NCBI GenBank assembly: GCA_947474705.1
Contig: CANJJS010000010.1
Coordinates: 22,199 to 86,198 of the forward strand
Source of the DNA: Acetobacteraceae bacterium
GTDB taxonomy: Bacteria > Pseudomonadota > Alphaproteobacteria > Acetobacterales > Acetobacteraceae
Reading direction: 5' to 3'
DNA length: 64,000 bases
Under the pieces are notes generated by a model that searched no databases, was not told where the DNA came from, and saw only the letters and a list, made by a program, of their open reading frames with translations. This document shows, piece by piece, positions 28,406 to 38,119 of this stretch (positions are counted from its first letter, which is position 1; the number at the start of each line of letters is the position of its first letter). Made by a program: the position numbers and the translations under genes.

Positions 28406-29380
28406 TCAGGCGCCGATATCGTCCTGCCGCTTCGGATCGTAATTCTGTTCGGTCCACCAGACGATCCAGTCCTCGTACGAAATCGGCGGCCATTTCGCCG
28501 GGTTGTCCGGCCCCACGCAGGTGGGCGGCGCTTCGATCCGTGTATCGAGATGCGGCGCGAGGAAGAACGGGATCGCGTACCGGCTTTGCCCCACCGGCGG
28601 CACGGCCCGGTGCGGAGTCGACAGGAACCGCCCGTTGCTCCAGCGTTTCAGCGTGTCGCCCGCGTTCACGGCGAAAGACCCAGGGATATAGGGCATGTCG
28701 ATCCAGTTTCCCTCGACCGTCCGGACCTGCAATCCCGGCACGTCCGACTGCGCCAGAAATGTCATGAAATTCGCGTCGGAATGCGGCGCGATCCCGAACT
28801 GGTTCGCCTCCGCGCGCACCGGCGGGTAATGCGACAGGCGGAGATTGAACTGGCTCTCCACGAAATGCGGGGTGAAGAATCCTGGATCGAGGTCCAGGGA
28901 CACCGACACCGCGGGCAGCAGCCGATTGGTGAAATCCTCCATCGCGTCGAGATAGTCCAGGATATGGGCGCGGAAGCCGGGCAGTGCCGTTTCGTCCGGC
29001 CAGACATTCGGGCCGGTGAAGCGGCGGCCGGTCATGCGCATGGGATTGTCGGGCGCGCGCTCGCGTCGCACGAAAAACGCCTCGTTCAGATCGGGTTTGT
29101 CGTTGGCGTTCACGTCCGAGGTCCACACGGCGTAACGGCCCATCGCCATATAGCCGTTGTTGTGCGCGTTCAGTTTCAGCGCGATCTTTTCGTCCATGGG
29201 ACGCGCGTGGAAACGCTTCGCTTCCGAAAACGTCTGTTCGATCAGCCGCATCGGCACATCGTGGCCGGTAATCACGAAGAACCCGACACGGGAAAACGCG
29301 TCCTGAATTGCCTTCGCCGTGCGTTCCAGCGCGCCCGGTTTCCCGGCGAGATACTCGGTCAAATCGACGATCGGAATCAT
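28406..29380 (-). CDS. Isopenicillin N synthase-like 2-oxoglutarate/Fe(II) oxygenase
   Basis: MIPIVDLTEYLAGK...FFVITGHDVP...FGIAPHSDANFMTFLAQSDVPGLQVRT...NAGDTLKRWSNGRFLSTPHRA. Confidence 0.88.
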   Translation of the reverse strand: MIPIVDLTEYLAGKPGALERTAKAIQDAFSRVGFFVITGHDVPMRLIEQTFSEAKRFHARPMDEKIALKLNAHNNGYMAMGRYAVWTSDVNANDKPDLNEAFFVRRERAPDNPMRMTGRRFTGPNVWPDETALPGFRAHILDYLDAMEDFTNRLLPAVSVSLDLDPGFFTPHFVESQFNLRLSHYPPVRAEANQFGIAPHSDANFMTFLAQSDVPGLQVRTVEGNWIDMPYIPGSFAVNAGDTLKRWSNGRFLSTPHRAVPPVGQSRYAIPFFLAPHLDTRIEAPPTCVGPDNPAKWPPISYEDWIVWWTEQNYDPKRQDDIGA

Positions 29381-29448
29381 GGTGGCGCCTCGTCCCGTTT
29401 CCTCGCGAAACCCTGCCACGCCCCCAGAGCCCGGCCAACCCCGCGCCG

Positions 29449-30687
29449 TTACAGCAACCCGCCCGCCAGCGCCCCGCTCATGCAGGTCGCCATCGTCCCC
29501 GCGAGGATGGAGCGCATCCCCAGCGCGACGACCTCCCGCCGCCGCGCCGGGATCATCGCCCCGAGCCCGCCGATGACAATTCCCAAACTGCCGAAATTGG
29601 CGAAGCCGCAGAGCGAATACGTCAGAATCATCCGTGTCCGCGGCGAAAGCACCTCCGCCGGCATCCGCGAAAAATCCAGATACGCCACGAACTCGTTAAG
29701 CACCGTCTTCGTCGCCATCAATCCCGCCGCCGCCGGGGCTTCGGTCCATGGCACCCCGATCAGCCACATGACGGGCCGGAACGGCAGCGCGAACAGACGT
29801 TGCAGCGTGACCGGGCCGTCCCAGTCCGGCAACAGCGCGAGCCCCATGTTCGCCAGCGTCACCATCGCCACCGTGACCAGCAGCGTCGCCAGGATCGCGG
29901 CGAGGATCGGCACCGCCTCCATCGTCCCCTTCACCAGCGCGTCCACCGCACCGGAAGCGCGTCCGTCCTGGGCTATCGCCGCCTCGCCGCTGTCGGGCGG
30001 GCCGAAGGGCACCAGAATCGCCGCCACCGCCAGCGCGGCGGGCGTGGAGATGACGGAGGCGATGAGGATATTGCCAAGGGCGTTGGGCACCAGCGGGGAG
30101 AGAAACGCGGCGTAGATCACCATCACCGTGCCCGCGACGCCCGCCATGCCGCAGGTCATCAGCGCGAACAACTCGCCGCGTTGCATCCGCGCGAGGTAGG
30201 GGCGGATCAGCATCGGCGCCTCGATCATGCCGACGAAGACGTGCACGGCGGCGCCCAAAGCGAGCGGGCCGGAGATGCCAAGGGTGCATCGCAGCAGGCG
30301 GGCGAAGAGGTTCGAAATCGCCTGCAAAATGCCCCAGTGGAACAGCAGCGACGCCAGCGCGCCGATCGTCAGCACCAGCGGCAGCGCCTGAAACGCGAGG
30401 ATGAAACCGGCGCCGGGGGCGGTTTCAGCGAAGGGGAGCGGCGGTCCCGCCAAATACCCGAACACGAAGCGCGTCCCCGTCTCGGTCGCCCGGTGCAACG
30501 CATGCGCAATGTCGTTCAGCCAGAACATCGCCCGGTTCGCCATGGGCACGCCGATCAGGATCAGGGCCGCGGCGAGCTGAAACGCCAGCCCGCCAAGGAC
30601 GGTGCGCCAGCGGATCGCGCGGCGGTCCTCGCTGAGCAGCCATGCCAGCAGAAGCAGGGCGGCGATGCCCGAATATGCGCGAATCAT
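29449..30687 (-). CDS. Concentrative nucleoside transporter (CNT/NupC family)
   Basis: VFVGMIEAPMLIRPYLARMQRGELFALMTCGMAGVAGTVMVIYAAFL...KTVLNEFVAYLDF...YSLCGFANFGSLGI. Confidence 0.9.
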   Translation of the reverse strand: MIRAYSGIAALLLLAWLLSEDRRAIRWRTVLGGLAFQLAAALILIGVPMANRAMFWLNDIAHALHRATETGTRFVFGYLAGPPLPFAETAPGAGFILAFQALPLVLTIGALASLLFHWGILQAISNLFARLLRCTLGISGPLALGAAVHVFVGMIEAPMLIRPYLARMQRGELFALMTCGMAGVAGTVMVIYAAFLSPLVPNALGNILIASVISTPAALAVAAILVPFGPPDSGEAAIAQDGRASGAVDALVKGTMEAVPILAAILATLLVTVAMVTLANMGLALLPDWDGPVTLQRLFALPFRPVMWLIGVPWTEAPAAAGLMATKTVLNEFVAYLDFSRMPAEVLSPRTRMILTYSLCGFANFGSLGIVIGGLGAMIPARRREVVALGMRSILAGTMATCMSGALAGGLL

Positions 30688-30817
30688 GGGCTGGCGGGTC
30701 TCCCGCGCGGGAACAATCTCCGCTCACCGTTAGCCCCGCCCCGCTTCGCGCGCCAGAGCGTGGCATCGGACGGCGGATCGGTTAAGCTCGCGGGCACGCC
30801 GTATGGAGGATCTCGCG

Positions 30818-31711
30818 ATGTTCGAAACCCGTCCGCTGCATCCGCTGTTCGTGGCCGAGGCCACGGGCATCGATCTGAGCCGGCCGGCCGGGCCCGATCT
30901 GACGCAGGCGATCGAACAGGCGATGGACCGGTTCGGGGTGCTGGTTGTCCGCGGGCAAACGCTCAGCCAGGCCGAGCAGATCCGGTTCGCTGAGGCGTTC
31001 GGGCCGCTCGATCTGGGCCTGCGAAAACTGCCGTCAGGGCCGGCCGCGACCCGGCACCGCCTGGAGCACGAGGCGCTGATCGACATTTCCAACGTCGCGC
31101 CGGATGGCGAGGTGGCGGCGCGCGAATCCCGAAAGGTGCTCAGCAACCTCGCCAACCAGTTATGGCACAGCGACAGTTCGTTTCAGGCGCCGCGCGCGCG
31201 GTATTCGATGCTGTACGCGGTCGTGCTGCCGTCGAAGGGCGGCGAAACGGAATTCGCCGATTTGCGCGCCGCCTACGACGCGTTGCCGGCGGACATGAAG
31301 CGGGACATCGCGGGGCTTGAGACCGAACATTTCGCCCTGCATTCCCGCTTCGGTCTGGGCGATACCGAATACACCCCGGCGCAAATCGCCGCGATCCCGC
31401 CGGTGCGCTGGCCCTTGGTCCAGCGCCATCCGGGTTCGGGACGCGATCTGTTGTTCGTCGGCGTGCATGCCCGCGCGATTCTCGGGATGTCGCTGCCGGA
31501 GGGCCGGTTGCTGCTGTCCGATCTGCTGGAGCACGCGACCCAGCGGGAATTTGTCTACCGGCACCAATGGCGCGTGGGCGATTTGGTCATGTGGGACAAT
31601 CGCGCCACGGTGCATCGCGGACGGCGCTTCGATTTGTCCGAACGGCGGGAGCTACGCCGCTCGACGACGGAAGACCTCCCCGCGCCGGTGGCCGCCGCGG
31701 TCCGATCATAA
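30818..31711 (+). CDS. TauD/TfdA family dioxygenase
   Basis: MFETRPLHPLFVAEATGIDLSRPAG...LWHSDSSFQAP...GGETEFADLRAAYDALP...HQWRVGDLVMWDNRATVHRGR; SD GGAGGA upstream. Confidence 0.88.
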   Translation: MFETRPLHPLFVAEATGIDLSRPAGPDLTQAIEQAMDRFGVLVVRGQTLSQAEQIRFAEAFGPLDLGLRKLPSGPAATRHRLEHEALIDISNVAPDGEVAARESRKVLSNLANQLWHSDSSFQAPRARYSMLYAVVLPSKGGETEFADLRAAYDALPADMKRDIAGLETEHFALHSRFGLGDTEYTPAQIAAIPPVRWPLVQRHPGSGRDLLFVGVHARAILGMSLPEGRLLLSDLLEHATQREFVYRHQWRVGDLVMWDNRATVHRGRRFDLSERRELRRSTTEDLPAPVAAAVRS

Positions 31712-32281
31712 ACCCAGAGCCGCGCGCGCGGCGGCGCGGGCCTCGGCGGCGGCGGGGAATTCGGGTGTCAGAGCCAGGGCCGCGTCGAGGTCGGCCAGCG
31801 CCCGCCGAGGCTCGCCAAGGGCGAGCCAGACGCGGCCGCGATTGTGCAGCGCCGAGGCGAAGCCGGGGTCGAGGCGCAAGGCCTCGTTCAAATCGGCCAG
31901 CGCGCGCACAGGCTCGCCTTTCGCGGCCCAGGCATAGCCGCGGCCATTGAACGCATCCGCGAAGCCGGGATCGAGCCGGATCGCCTCGGTCAGTTCCGCG
32001 ATCGCCCGATCGTGGTCGCGTTTGCCGTTGAAAGCGTAGCCCCGATTGTTAAACGCGGCGGCAAGCGCCGGGTCGCGGCGAATGGCCTCGTCCAGGTCCT
32101 CCAACGCGCGATCGTAACGCTTCAGGCCGTTATAGGCGAAGCCGCGGGCGTTGAAGGCGGCGGCCAAGGGCGCGCGCGCGATCGCCGCGTCCAGCGCCTC
32201 GATCGCCGCATCGTATCGCTTCGCCGCGTTCAGCGCGCGCGCCTGGTCGAGACAATCTGTCCGCGGCTCCGATCCTGTCAC
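31706..32281 (-). CDS. Tetratricopeptide repeat protein
   Basis: Repeated AAFNNRGYAFNGKRDHDRAIAELTEAIRLDPGFADAFNGRGYA units; GTG start at 32281 preferred over ORF start inside repeat copy B. Confidence 0.82.
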   Translation of the reverse strand: MTGSEPRTDCLDQARALNAAKRYDAAIEALDAAIARAPLAAAFNARGFAYNGLKRYDRALEDLDEAIRRDPALAAAFNNRGYAFNGKRDHDRAIAELTEAIRLDPGFADAFNGRGYAWAAKGEPVRALADLNEALRLDPGFASALHNRGRVWLALGEPRRALADLDAALALTPEFPAAAEARAAARAALGL

Positions 32282-32333
32282 ACGCGTCGCTCCCCTGTGC
32301 TCCGCCGGTCTTCGTCCAATGGCCACGAACTGG

Positions 32334-32678
32334 CAACCGTGCCGGGCTCTGGCTCCGTCCGATCGAGGATGGATCGGCGTTGGGGCTCTGCCCCCGAGAG
32401 CCGCGAAGCGGATCGAGCCCGCGAGGGCGCTGCCCTTCGAACCCGCCAAGGGCTCGCCCTTGGAACCCCGGGGTTTGGCCGGTTGTTAAGGGAGGGCCTT
32501 CCACGGATGTTTCAACGTCCTCGCATGGCCCTCCCTTAACAACCGGCCAAAATCGATCGCGGTCCAGGGGACGTTCCCCTGGTGGGGGTCGAGGGGGCAA
32601 AGCCCCTCGTGGGGTCTGGGGCAACGCCCCAGCGCTGGTCTGTCCTCGATCGGACGGAACCCAGGCCCCGCACGGTTG
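32334..32678. repeat. Nested quasi-palindromic intergenic element, copy B
   Basis: Perfect 25-bp inner arms 32474-32498/32527-32551 (TTTGGCCGGTTGTTAAGGGAGGGCC); perfect 16-bp outer arms 32354-32369/32643-32658; CAACCGTGC/GCACGGTTG at 32334/32678. Confidence 0.85.
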
Positions 32679-32745
32679 GCGGCTCTTGCCAGGAGCGCGG
32701 CCGCGCGGGACGATTGGGGGGATCGGACCTGGGGGGGCGAACGCG

Positions 32746-33897
32746 ATGAAATACGATCTGTTGTTGACCGGTGGCGAGGTGATCGATCCCAGCGCGGGGT
32801 TGCGCGGGATCATGGACGTCGCCATTTCCGGCGGCAAGATCGCCGCCGTGGCGCCGTCGTTGCCGGCGCATGAGGCGCGGCGGACGATTTCCGCCGCCGG
32901 CCATTTGGTGATGCCGGGGCTCGTCGACATTCACGCCCATGTGTTCGTGAACGCGCACGACATGGGCGGACGCACGGATGCCATTTGTCAGGCGAGCGGT
33001 GTGACCACTTTGTGCGACGCGGGCAGCACCGGGTCGTCGAATTTTTCCGGGCTTCGGCACACGCTCGACACCCAGGTGCGGACTCGGGTCCGGGCTTTTG
33101 TCAATCTTTCGGCGATTGGAATTACCGGGACGTCGCGGGGCGGGGAATTGTCGCATTTTCCGTATGCCGATCCGGAGGGTTGCGCGCGGACGATTGTCGA
33201 AAATCCGGACCTCGCGATCGGGGTGAAGCTGCGGTTCGGGCCGGGTCTGGTGTGGGAGTATTCCAATGAGCCGGTGAAGCTCGCGCGCAAGACGGCGGAC
33301 ATGGCGGGCGGGGTGCCGATGATGATGCACATCACGGACTCGCCGATTCCGTTGCCCGCGTTGATCGAGCACATGAAGCCCGGCGATATCGTCACGCATT
33401 GTTACCATGGCCGCGCGCATGGGATCATGGGGCAGGAGAAACAGTTTTTGTTGAAGGAGGTCGTGGAGGCGCAGCGGGCGGGGATTATTTTCGACTGCGC
33501 GCATGGGCGGAATCATTTCAATTTCCGGATGATCGAGCGCGCGTTGGATCAGGGTTTTCTGCCGGACACGATCTCGACGGATCTGACCGTGACCTCCGCG
33601 ACCAAGGGGCCGGTGTGGGATTTGCCGACGACCATGTCGAAATTGCTGCATTTCGGTATGCCGCTGGACGAGATCGTCCGCCGGTCCACCGCCGCCCCGG
33701 CCAAAATCATGGGTTACGAGGGCACGGTCGGCACGTTGAAGCCGGGCGCCAACGCGGATGTTTCGGTGTTCGAACTGCGGGACGGGGCGTTCGCGCTGAC
33801 CGACAGCGACGGCGACACCATCACCGCGAAACGCAAACTTTTCGCCAGGCTGACGTTGAAGGACGGGCGTGTTTGGTACGAACGGCCCGCCGCCTGA
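32746..33897 (+). CDS. Amidohydrolase/dihydroorotase-like metal-dependent hydrolase
   Basis: MKYDLLLTGGEVIDPSAGLRGIMDVAISGGKIAAVAP...VMPGLVDIHAHVFVNAHDMGGRTD. Confidence 0.88.
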   Translation: MKYDLLLTGGEVIDPSAGLRGIMDVAISGGKIAAVAPSLPAHEARRTISAAGHLVMPGLVDIHAHVFVNAHDMGGRTDAICQASGVTTLCDAGSTGSSNFSGLRHTLDTQVRTRVRAFVNLSAIGITGTSRGGELSHFPYADPEGCARTIVENPDLAIGVKLRFGPGLVWEYSNEPVKLARKTADMAGGVPMMMHITDSPIPLPALIEHMKPGDIVTHCYHGRAHGIMGQEKQFLLKEVVEAQRAGIIFDCAHGRNHFNFRMIERALDQGFLPDTISTDLTVTSATKGPVWDLPTTMSKLLHFGMPLDEIVRRSTAAPAKIMGYEGTVGTLKPGANADVSVFELRDGAFALTDSDGDTITAKRKLFARLTLKDGRVWYERPAA

Positions 33898-33906
33898 AAA
33901 GAAGCT

Positions 33907-33935
33907 GGACGCCGGGGCGCGAAACCCCGGCGTCC
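33907..33935. terminator. Hairpin between convergent genes
   Basis: GGACGCCGGGG-CGCGAAA-CCCCGGCGTCC, 11-bp perfect stem. Confidence 0.7.
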
Positions 33936-33940
33936 CTTCG

Positions 33941-34519
33941 TCACGCGCCTGGATCGATCCAGCCGATATTGCCGTCGGCGCGGCGATAGACCACGTTCAG
34001 AACGCCAGACTTCACGTCGCGAAACATCATCGCCGGCTGGTCCGCCAGTTCCAGCCGCATCACCGCCTCGCTGACGGACAGATGCGAGATTTCCATTTTG
34101 GTTTCCGCGATCACCGCGGGCGCCAGCGCGGTTTCGGTCTCGTGCGCCTCGCGTTCTTCCTCGGGTTCCGCCTGTAAAACGATCTGCCGCGCCGCATCGG
34201 GCCGCGCCCGGTGCGCCATGTCGCGGTGATGGTCGTTCACCCGGCGGCGATAGCGCCTGAGACGCTTGCCCACATGCTCCACCGCCTTGCCGAAGGCGGC
34301 ATAGGCATCCGCGCCCTCCGCCTCGCCGCGCAGTGTCAGGCCGCGCCCGGCGTGCAGATTGATGTCGCAGTGAAAGCCCAGCCGCGATTTGGCGAAGGTG
34401 ATTCGCGCGTCCTGCGCGTGTTCGAAATACTTACCGGTCACACCGGTCAGATCGTGCGACACACGCTCGCGCAATGCGTCGGAGAGTTCGACCTGCTTGC
34501 CAGAAACCGTGATTTGCAT
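33941..34519 (-). CDS. hpf: Ribosome hibernation promoting factor (long form)
   Basis: MQITVSGKQVELSDALRERVSHDLTGVTGKYFEHAQDARITFAKSRLGFHCDINLHAGRGL...C-terminal VIRRKRF-type domain. Confidence 0.9.
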   Translation of the reverse strand: MQITVSGKQVELSDALRERVSHDLTGVTGKYFEHAQDARITFAKSRLGFHCDINLHAGRGLTLRGEAEGADAYAAFGKAVEHVGKRLRRYRRRVNDHHRDMAHRARPDAARQIVLQAEPEEEREAHETETALAPAVIAETKMEISHLSVSEAVMRLELADQPAMMFRDVKSGVLNVVYRRADGNIGWIDPGA

Positions 34520-34627
34520 CGTTTATCGTCCTTCCGAACGCCAGTCATTCCGCGCGAAACGGAGCGAGCTGGACGGCACCTCATCTGGGTCCCCCCATCT
34601 GGGATTTCCTTGGGCGAGGACCGCGAT

Positions 34628-36130
34628 TCAGGCGGGTACCGTCTTGACCCGCCGGCGACCCACGGAGTTCGGGATGTGCATCGCCTCCCGGTATTTGGCC
34701 ACTGTTCGCCGCGCGATGTCCACACCTTCTTCGCGCAGAAGGTTAACAAGCTGGTCGTCGGAGAGAATGGCTTTCGGGGATTCGCCCTCGATCAACTGGC
34801 GAATGCGATGGCGTACCGCCTCGGAACTATGGCCTTCGCCGCCGCCGGTGGCCCCAATCGAGGTGGTGAAGAAATATTTAAGCTCGAACATTCCCCGCGG
34901 CGTGGAAATATATTTATTGGAGGTCACGCGGCTGACGGTGCTCTCGTGCATTTCCACCGCCGTCGCGATATCGCGCAGAATCAGCGGCCGCAGATACGCC
35001 ACCCCCTGACGCAGGAACGCGTCCTGCGTACGCATGATCTCCGCGGCGACCTTCAGGATCGTCTGGGCGCGCTGTTGCAGCGACCGCACCAGCCAGTTCG
35101 CGCTGGCCAGGTGCTCCGTCAGGAACACGCGCTCCTCTTTTTTCGCCTTGGGCGAGACGCGGGCGAAAAAACTCTCGTTGACCAGCACGCGCGGCATCGT
35201 GTCGGGGTTCAGTTCCAGCAGCCAGCCACCGTCGGGCGCCGCCCGCATGAGAATGTCGGGGACGACGGTTCGCACCGGCTCCGCATCGTAGGTCGCGCCA
35301 GGCTTGGGATCGAGCGCCTTGATCTCGCCGATCATGTCGGCGAGGTCTTCCGAATCGACACCGCAGATCTTCATCAGCGCGCGCGTGTCCCGCCGCGCCA
35401 GCAGTTCCAGATTGTCGAGCAGCGCCACGATCGCCGGGTCGAGCCTGTTTTTGTCCAGCAATTGCGCCGCCAGACACTCCTTCAGGTCTCGCGCGAACAG
35501 GCCGACGGGATCGAAGCGCATCATCTTCGCGCGCACCGCCTCCACGCGGTCCAGCGGTAGGGCCATGGCATGCGCGATCGCCGCGGGATCGGCGGTCAAC
35601 CGGCCCGCCGGGCACAGCAGCGCGATCAAATGCGCGCCGATCATGCGGTCCACGGGATCGTTGAAACTCAACCGGAGCTGCTCGCCCAGATGGTCGCGCA
35701 ACGACGGGCGATCCCCCGCCATCTCGTCGATGCCACGCTCGTCGCCCTCGAAGGACTGGCTGCCGCCACGCCCGTCGTAGGACCCCATGGAGGGCCCGCC
35801 ATCGGCGACCCCGCCGGGGTCGTATTCCTCGGCGTGCGCGTTATCCAGCGGCGCCGCCGCTTCGGTGGGCAGTTTGTCCGCGACCGTCGCGTGCGCGGTG
35901 TCCGCCGGTACATCGGCGCGCAGCGGGATTTGATCCAGGGCCGCGCGCTCGCCGATCGGCGCGTCGGTCGCCTCGGCGCGCTCCAGCAGCGGGTTGCGTT
36001 CGAGTTCCCGCTCGACGAACGTGGCGGCGTCGAGATTGGAAAATTGCAGAAGCTGGATGGCCTGACGCAATTGCGGCGTCATCACCAGCGTCTGGCTCTG
36101 TCGGAGGTCTAATCGTGGGCCAAGCGCCAT
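34628..36130 (-). CDS. rpoN: RNA polymerase sigma-54 factor
   Basis: LDLRQSQTLVMTPQLRQAIQLLQFSNLD...; C-terminal RRTVAKYREAMHIPNSVGRRR RpoN box (ARRTVAKYRE). Confidence 0.96.
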   Translation of the reverse strand: MALGPRLDLRQSQTLVMTPQLRQAIQLLQFSNLDAATFVERELERNPLLERAEATDAPIGERAALDQIPLRADVPADTAHATVADKLPTEAAAPLDNAHAEEYDPGGVADGGPSMGSYDGRGGSQSFEGDERGIDEMAGDRPSLRDHLGEQLRLSFNDPVDRMIGAHLIALLCPAGRLTADPAAIAHAMALPLDRVEAVRAKMMRFDPVGLFARDLKECLAAQLLDKNRLDPAIVALLDNLELLARRDTRALMKICGVDSEDLADMIGEIKALDPKPGATYDAEPVRTVVPDILMRAAPDGGWLLELNPDTMPRVLVNESFFARVSPKAKKEERVFLTEHLASANWLVRSLQQRAQTILKVAAEIMRTQDAFLRQGVAYLRPLILRDIATAVEMHESTVSRVTSNKYISTPRGMFELKYFFTTSIGATGGGEGHSSEAVRHRIRQLIEGESPKAILSDDQLVNLLREEGVDIARRTVAKYREAMHIPNSVGRRRVKTVPA

Positions 36131-36237
36131 GCATGGCGATTAGCGGGACCGCCCCCCCGGGGTCAATGGATTTTCCGAAAAGTTAATGCAAGAAGCGTGC
36201 TAACTGGCCGCACAGGCCACCGAATGGAGTTTTCGAC

Positions 36238-37221
36238 GTGACCGCTCTGACCGTCCACGAGACTTTCATCCCCTCGGATATGCCGGGCGTGTCCCTGTTC
36301 GTCCGCGAAAAACACCTGGAGGGCATGACGCGATTCTCCCCGGGCCGGACCGTGTTGTTCGTGCATGGCGCGACCTACCCGGCGGAAACGGCGTTCGATC
36401 TGGAACTCGGCGGGTTCAGTTGGATGGATTTCATCGCCCGGAGCGGCTTCGACGTTTTTCTGGTCGATGTGCGCGGCTACGGACGCTCGACCCGTCCGCC
36501 CGCCATGGACGCGCCGGCGGAGGCCAATCCGCCCTTCGCCTCCACCGCCGATGCCCGCGCCGATGTGGCGGCGGCCGTGCGCCATATCCAGGCGCGCCGC
36601 GGGGTGGCGCGGGTGTGCCTGATCGGCTGGTCCTGGGGCTGCGCGACGATGGGTAGTTTCGCCGCCGCGTATCCCGATCTGGTGGAGCGGCTGGTTCTGT
36701 TCGCGCCGGGGTGGGTCCGCGATGGAAGCTCGGCCGCCGATCCCGGCGGGTCCCTTGGCGCCTGGCGCGGCGTGACGCGGGCGGCGGCGAAAGAGCGTTG
36801 GCTGAACGGCGTCCCCGCCGCCAAACGCGACCGCCTTGTTCCGCCCGGATGGTTCGACATCTGGGCTGACGCGACCTTCGCCACCGATCCCGCCGGCGCG
36901 GCGATGGACCCGCCGGTGTTGCGCGCGCCCAACGGCGTGGTCGCGGACAGCCGGGCATACTGGTCCGCCGGCAAGGCGTTGTACGACCCCGCGGACATTA
37001 CCGCGCCGACGATGATCGCGGTCGGCGAGTGGGACCGCGACACGCCGCCCGCGCTTGGCCTGACCTTGTTCTCTTTGCTGTCGAACGCCCGCGAAAAACG
37101 TTTCGCGCTGATGGGGGAGGCGACGCACACCGCGTTGATGGAACGCGGACGGATGTCGTTGTTCGATCAGGTGCAGGTATTCCTGGAAGGCGGGGTCGAG
37201 GCGGGTTCTCCGGCCGGTTAA
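36238..37221 (+). CDS. Alpha/beta hydrolase
   Basis: VLFVHGATYPAETAFD...VCLIGWSWGCATMGSFAAAYPDLVERLVLFAPGW. Confidence 0.88.
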   Translation: MTALTVHETFIPSDMPGVSLFVREKHLEGMTRFSPGRTVLFVHGATYPAETAFDLELGGFSWMDFIARSGFDVFLVDVRGYGRSTRPPAMDAPAEANPPFASTADARADVAAAVRHIQARRGVARVCLIGWSWGCATMGSFAAAYPDLVERLVLFAPGWVRDGSSAADPGGSLGAWRGVTRAAAKERWLNGVPAAKRDRLVPPGWFDIWADATFATDPAGAAMDPPVLRAPNGVVADSRAYWSAGKALYDPADITAPTMIAVGEWDRDTPPALGLTLFSLLSNAREKRFALMGEATHTALMERGRMSLFDQVQVFLEGGVEAGSPAG

Positions 37222-37410
37222 ACTGGCTCGGGCGGGAGAAGTGGACGGGGGCCGACAACCGCGGATGGGCGGTTATCGCCGCCGGACCTGAACGCGCGCG
37301 TCACGGGAGAAATTCATTCGCCGCCATGCCTCGCGGAAGGGCGATCCGGGACAATCGCCGCGCGCGAAAACGAGATTTATGTCGCGCCGCGGCGCTCGAT
37401 ACGGGAGCGG

Positions 37411-37444
37411 CGTCGAACGAGGCGGCCTGAGGCCTCGTTCGACG
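37411..37444. terminator. Hairpin between convergent genes
   Basis: CGTCGAACGAGGC-GGCCTGAG-GCCTCGTTCGACG, 13-bp perfect stem, followed by a second hairpin ACCGGTC..GACCGGT. Confidence 0.65.
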
Positions 37445-37466
37445 ACCGGTCTCCGGGACCGGTGTG

Positions 37467-37985
37467 TTACAGCCAGTTCACCGTGCCGAGGAAGTCGCGC
37501 TTTCCGACGGGGACGCCGCGATGGCGCAGAATGTCGTAAGCCGTGGTCACGAAGAAGAAGAAATTCGGCAGACCGAATTGTTGCAGATAATCGGCGCCTT
37601 TCATCTTCCGCTCGTTGCCGCCGGCCATCCAGGTCACGACCTTGTCCTCGTTGCCGTTCACCTGTTCCGGCGTCAGGCTTTTCACGAAAGCGAGGGCTTT
37701 CTCGACGCGGGCCTTGGCGGCGGCGAAGCTGGTGTCGTCCACCGCTTCCAGCGCCGGGCCGGCGACACCGGCCAAACGGCCCGGCGTGTTGCAGCCGAAA
37801 TCGGCGGCCTGACGGATCTGCCGGGCGAGGCAGAACATGTCGGGATAAAGCCGATCGGTCAGGAGCGCCGATTCCTCGATTTTGTTGGCGGCGCAATGCG
37901 CGGCCGCCTTGTCGATAATCGCGATCAACGCGCCGAGCTGTTGCGCGCAGGGCGTCGCGGATGCGTCGTACATGGAATACGCCAT
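37467..37985 (-). CDS. DUF1993 family protein
   Basis: LGALIAIIDKAAAHCAANKIEESALLTDRLYPDMFCLARQIRQAADF. Confidence 0.8.
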   Translation of the reverse strand: MAYSMYDASATPCAQQLGALIAIIDKAAAHCAANKIEESALLTDRLYPDMFCLARQIRQAADFGCNTPGRLAGVAGPALEAVDDTSFAAAKARVEKALAFVKSLTPEQVNGNEDKVVTWMAGGNERKMKGADYLQQFGLPNFFFFVTTAYDILRHRGVPVGKRDFLGTVNWL

Positions 37986-38119
37986 GGGGGTTCCTCCTTG
38001 TGGATTGCGAATGGACGGTCGGAGTGTAAGCGCTTCCCGCCCGACCGGCCAGACCCTTGCCGGTGCCGCCCAGGAGGTTTAGCGTCGCGGTAACAATAGC
38101 CAAACACCAGGAGCGTCCG

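Noticed and set aside
24294-28442. 1382-aa plus-strand ORF
   Set aside because: Crosses GH15, desaturase, repeat copy A and an antisense SBP gene; no domain signature, composition typical of high-GC shadow ORFs.
32282-32449. N-terminal extension of the TPR protein
   Set aside because: Encoded by the arm of repeat copy B; translation is low complexity and a GTG start at 32281 gives a clean protein.
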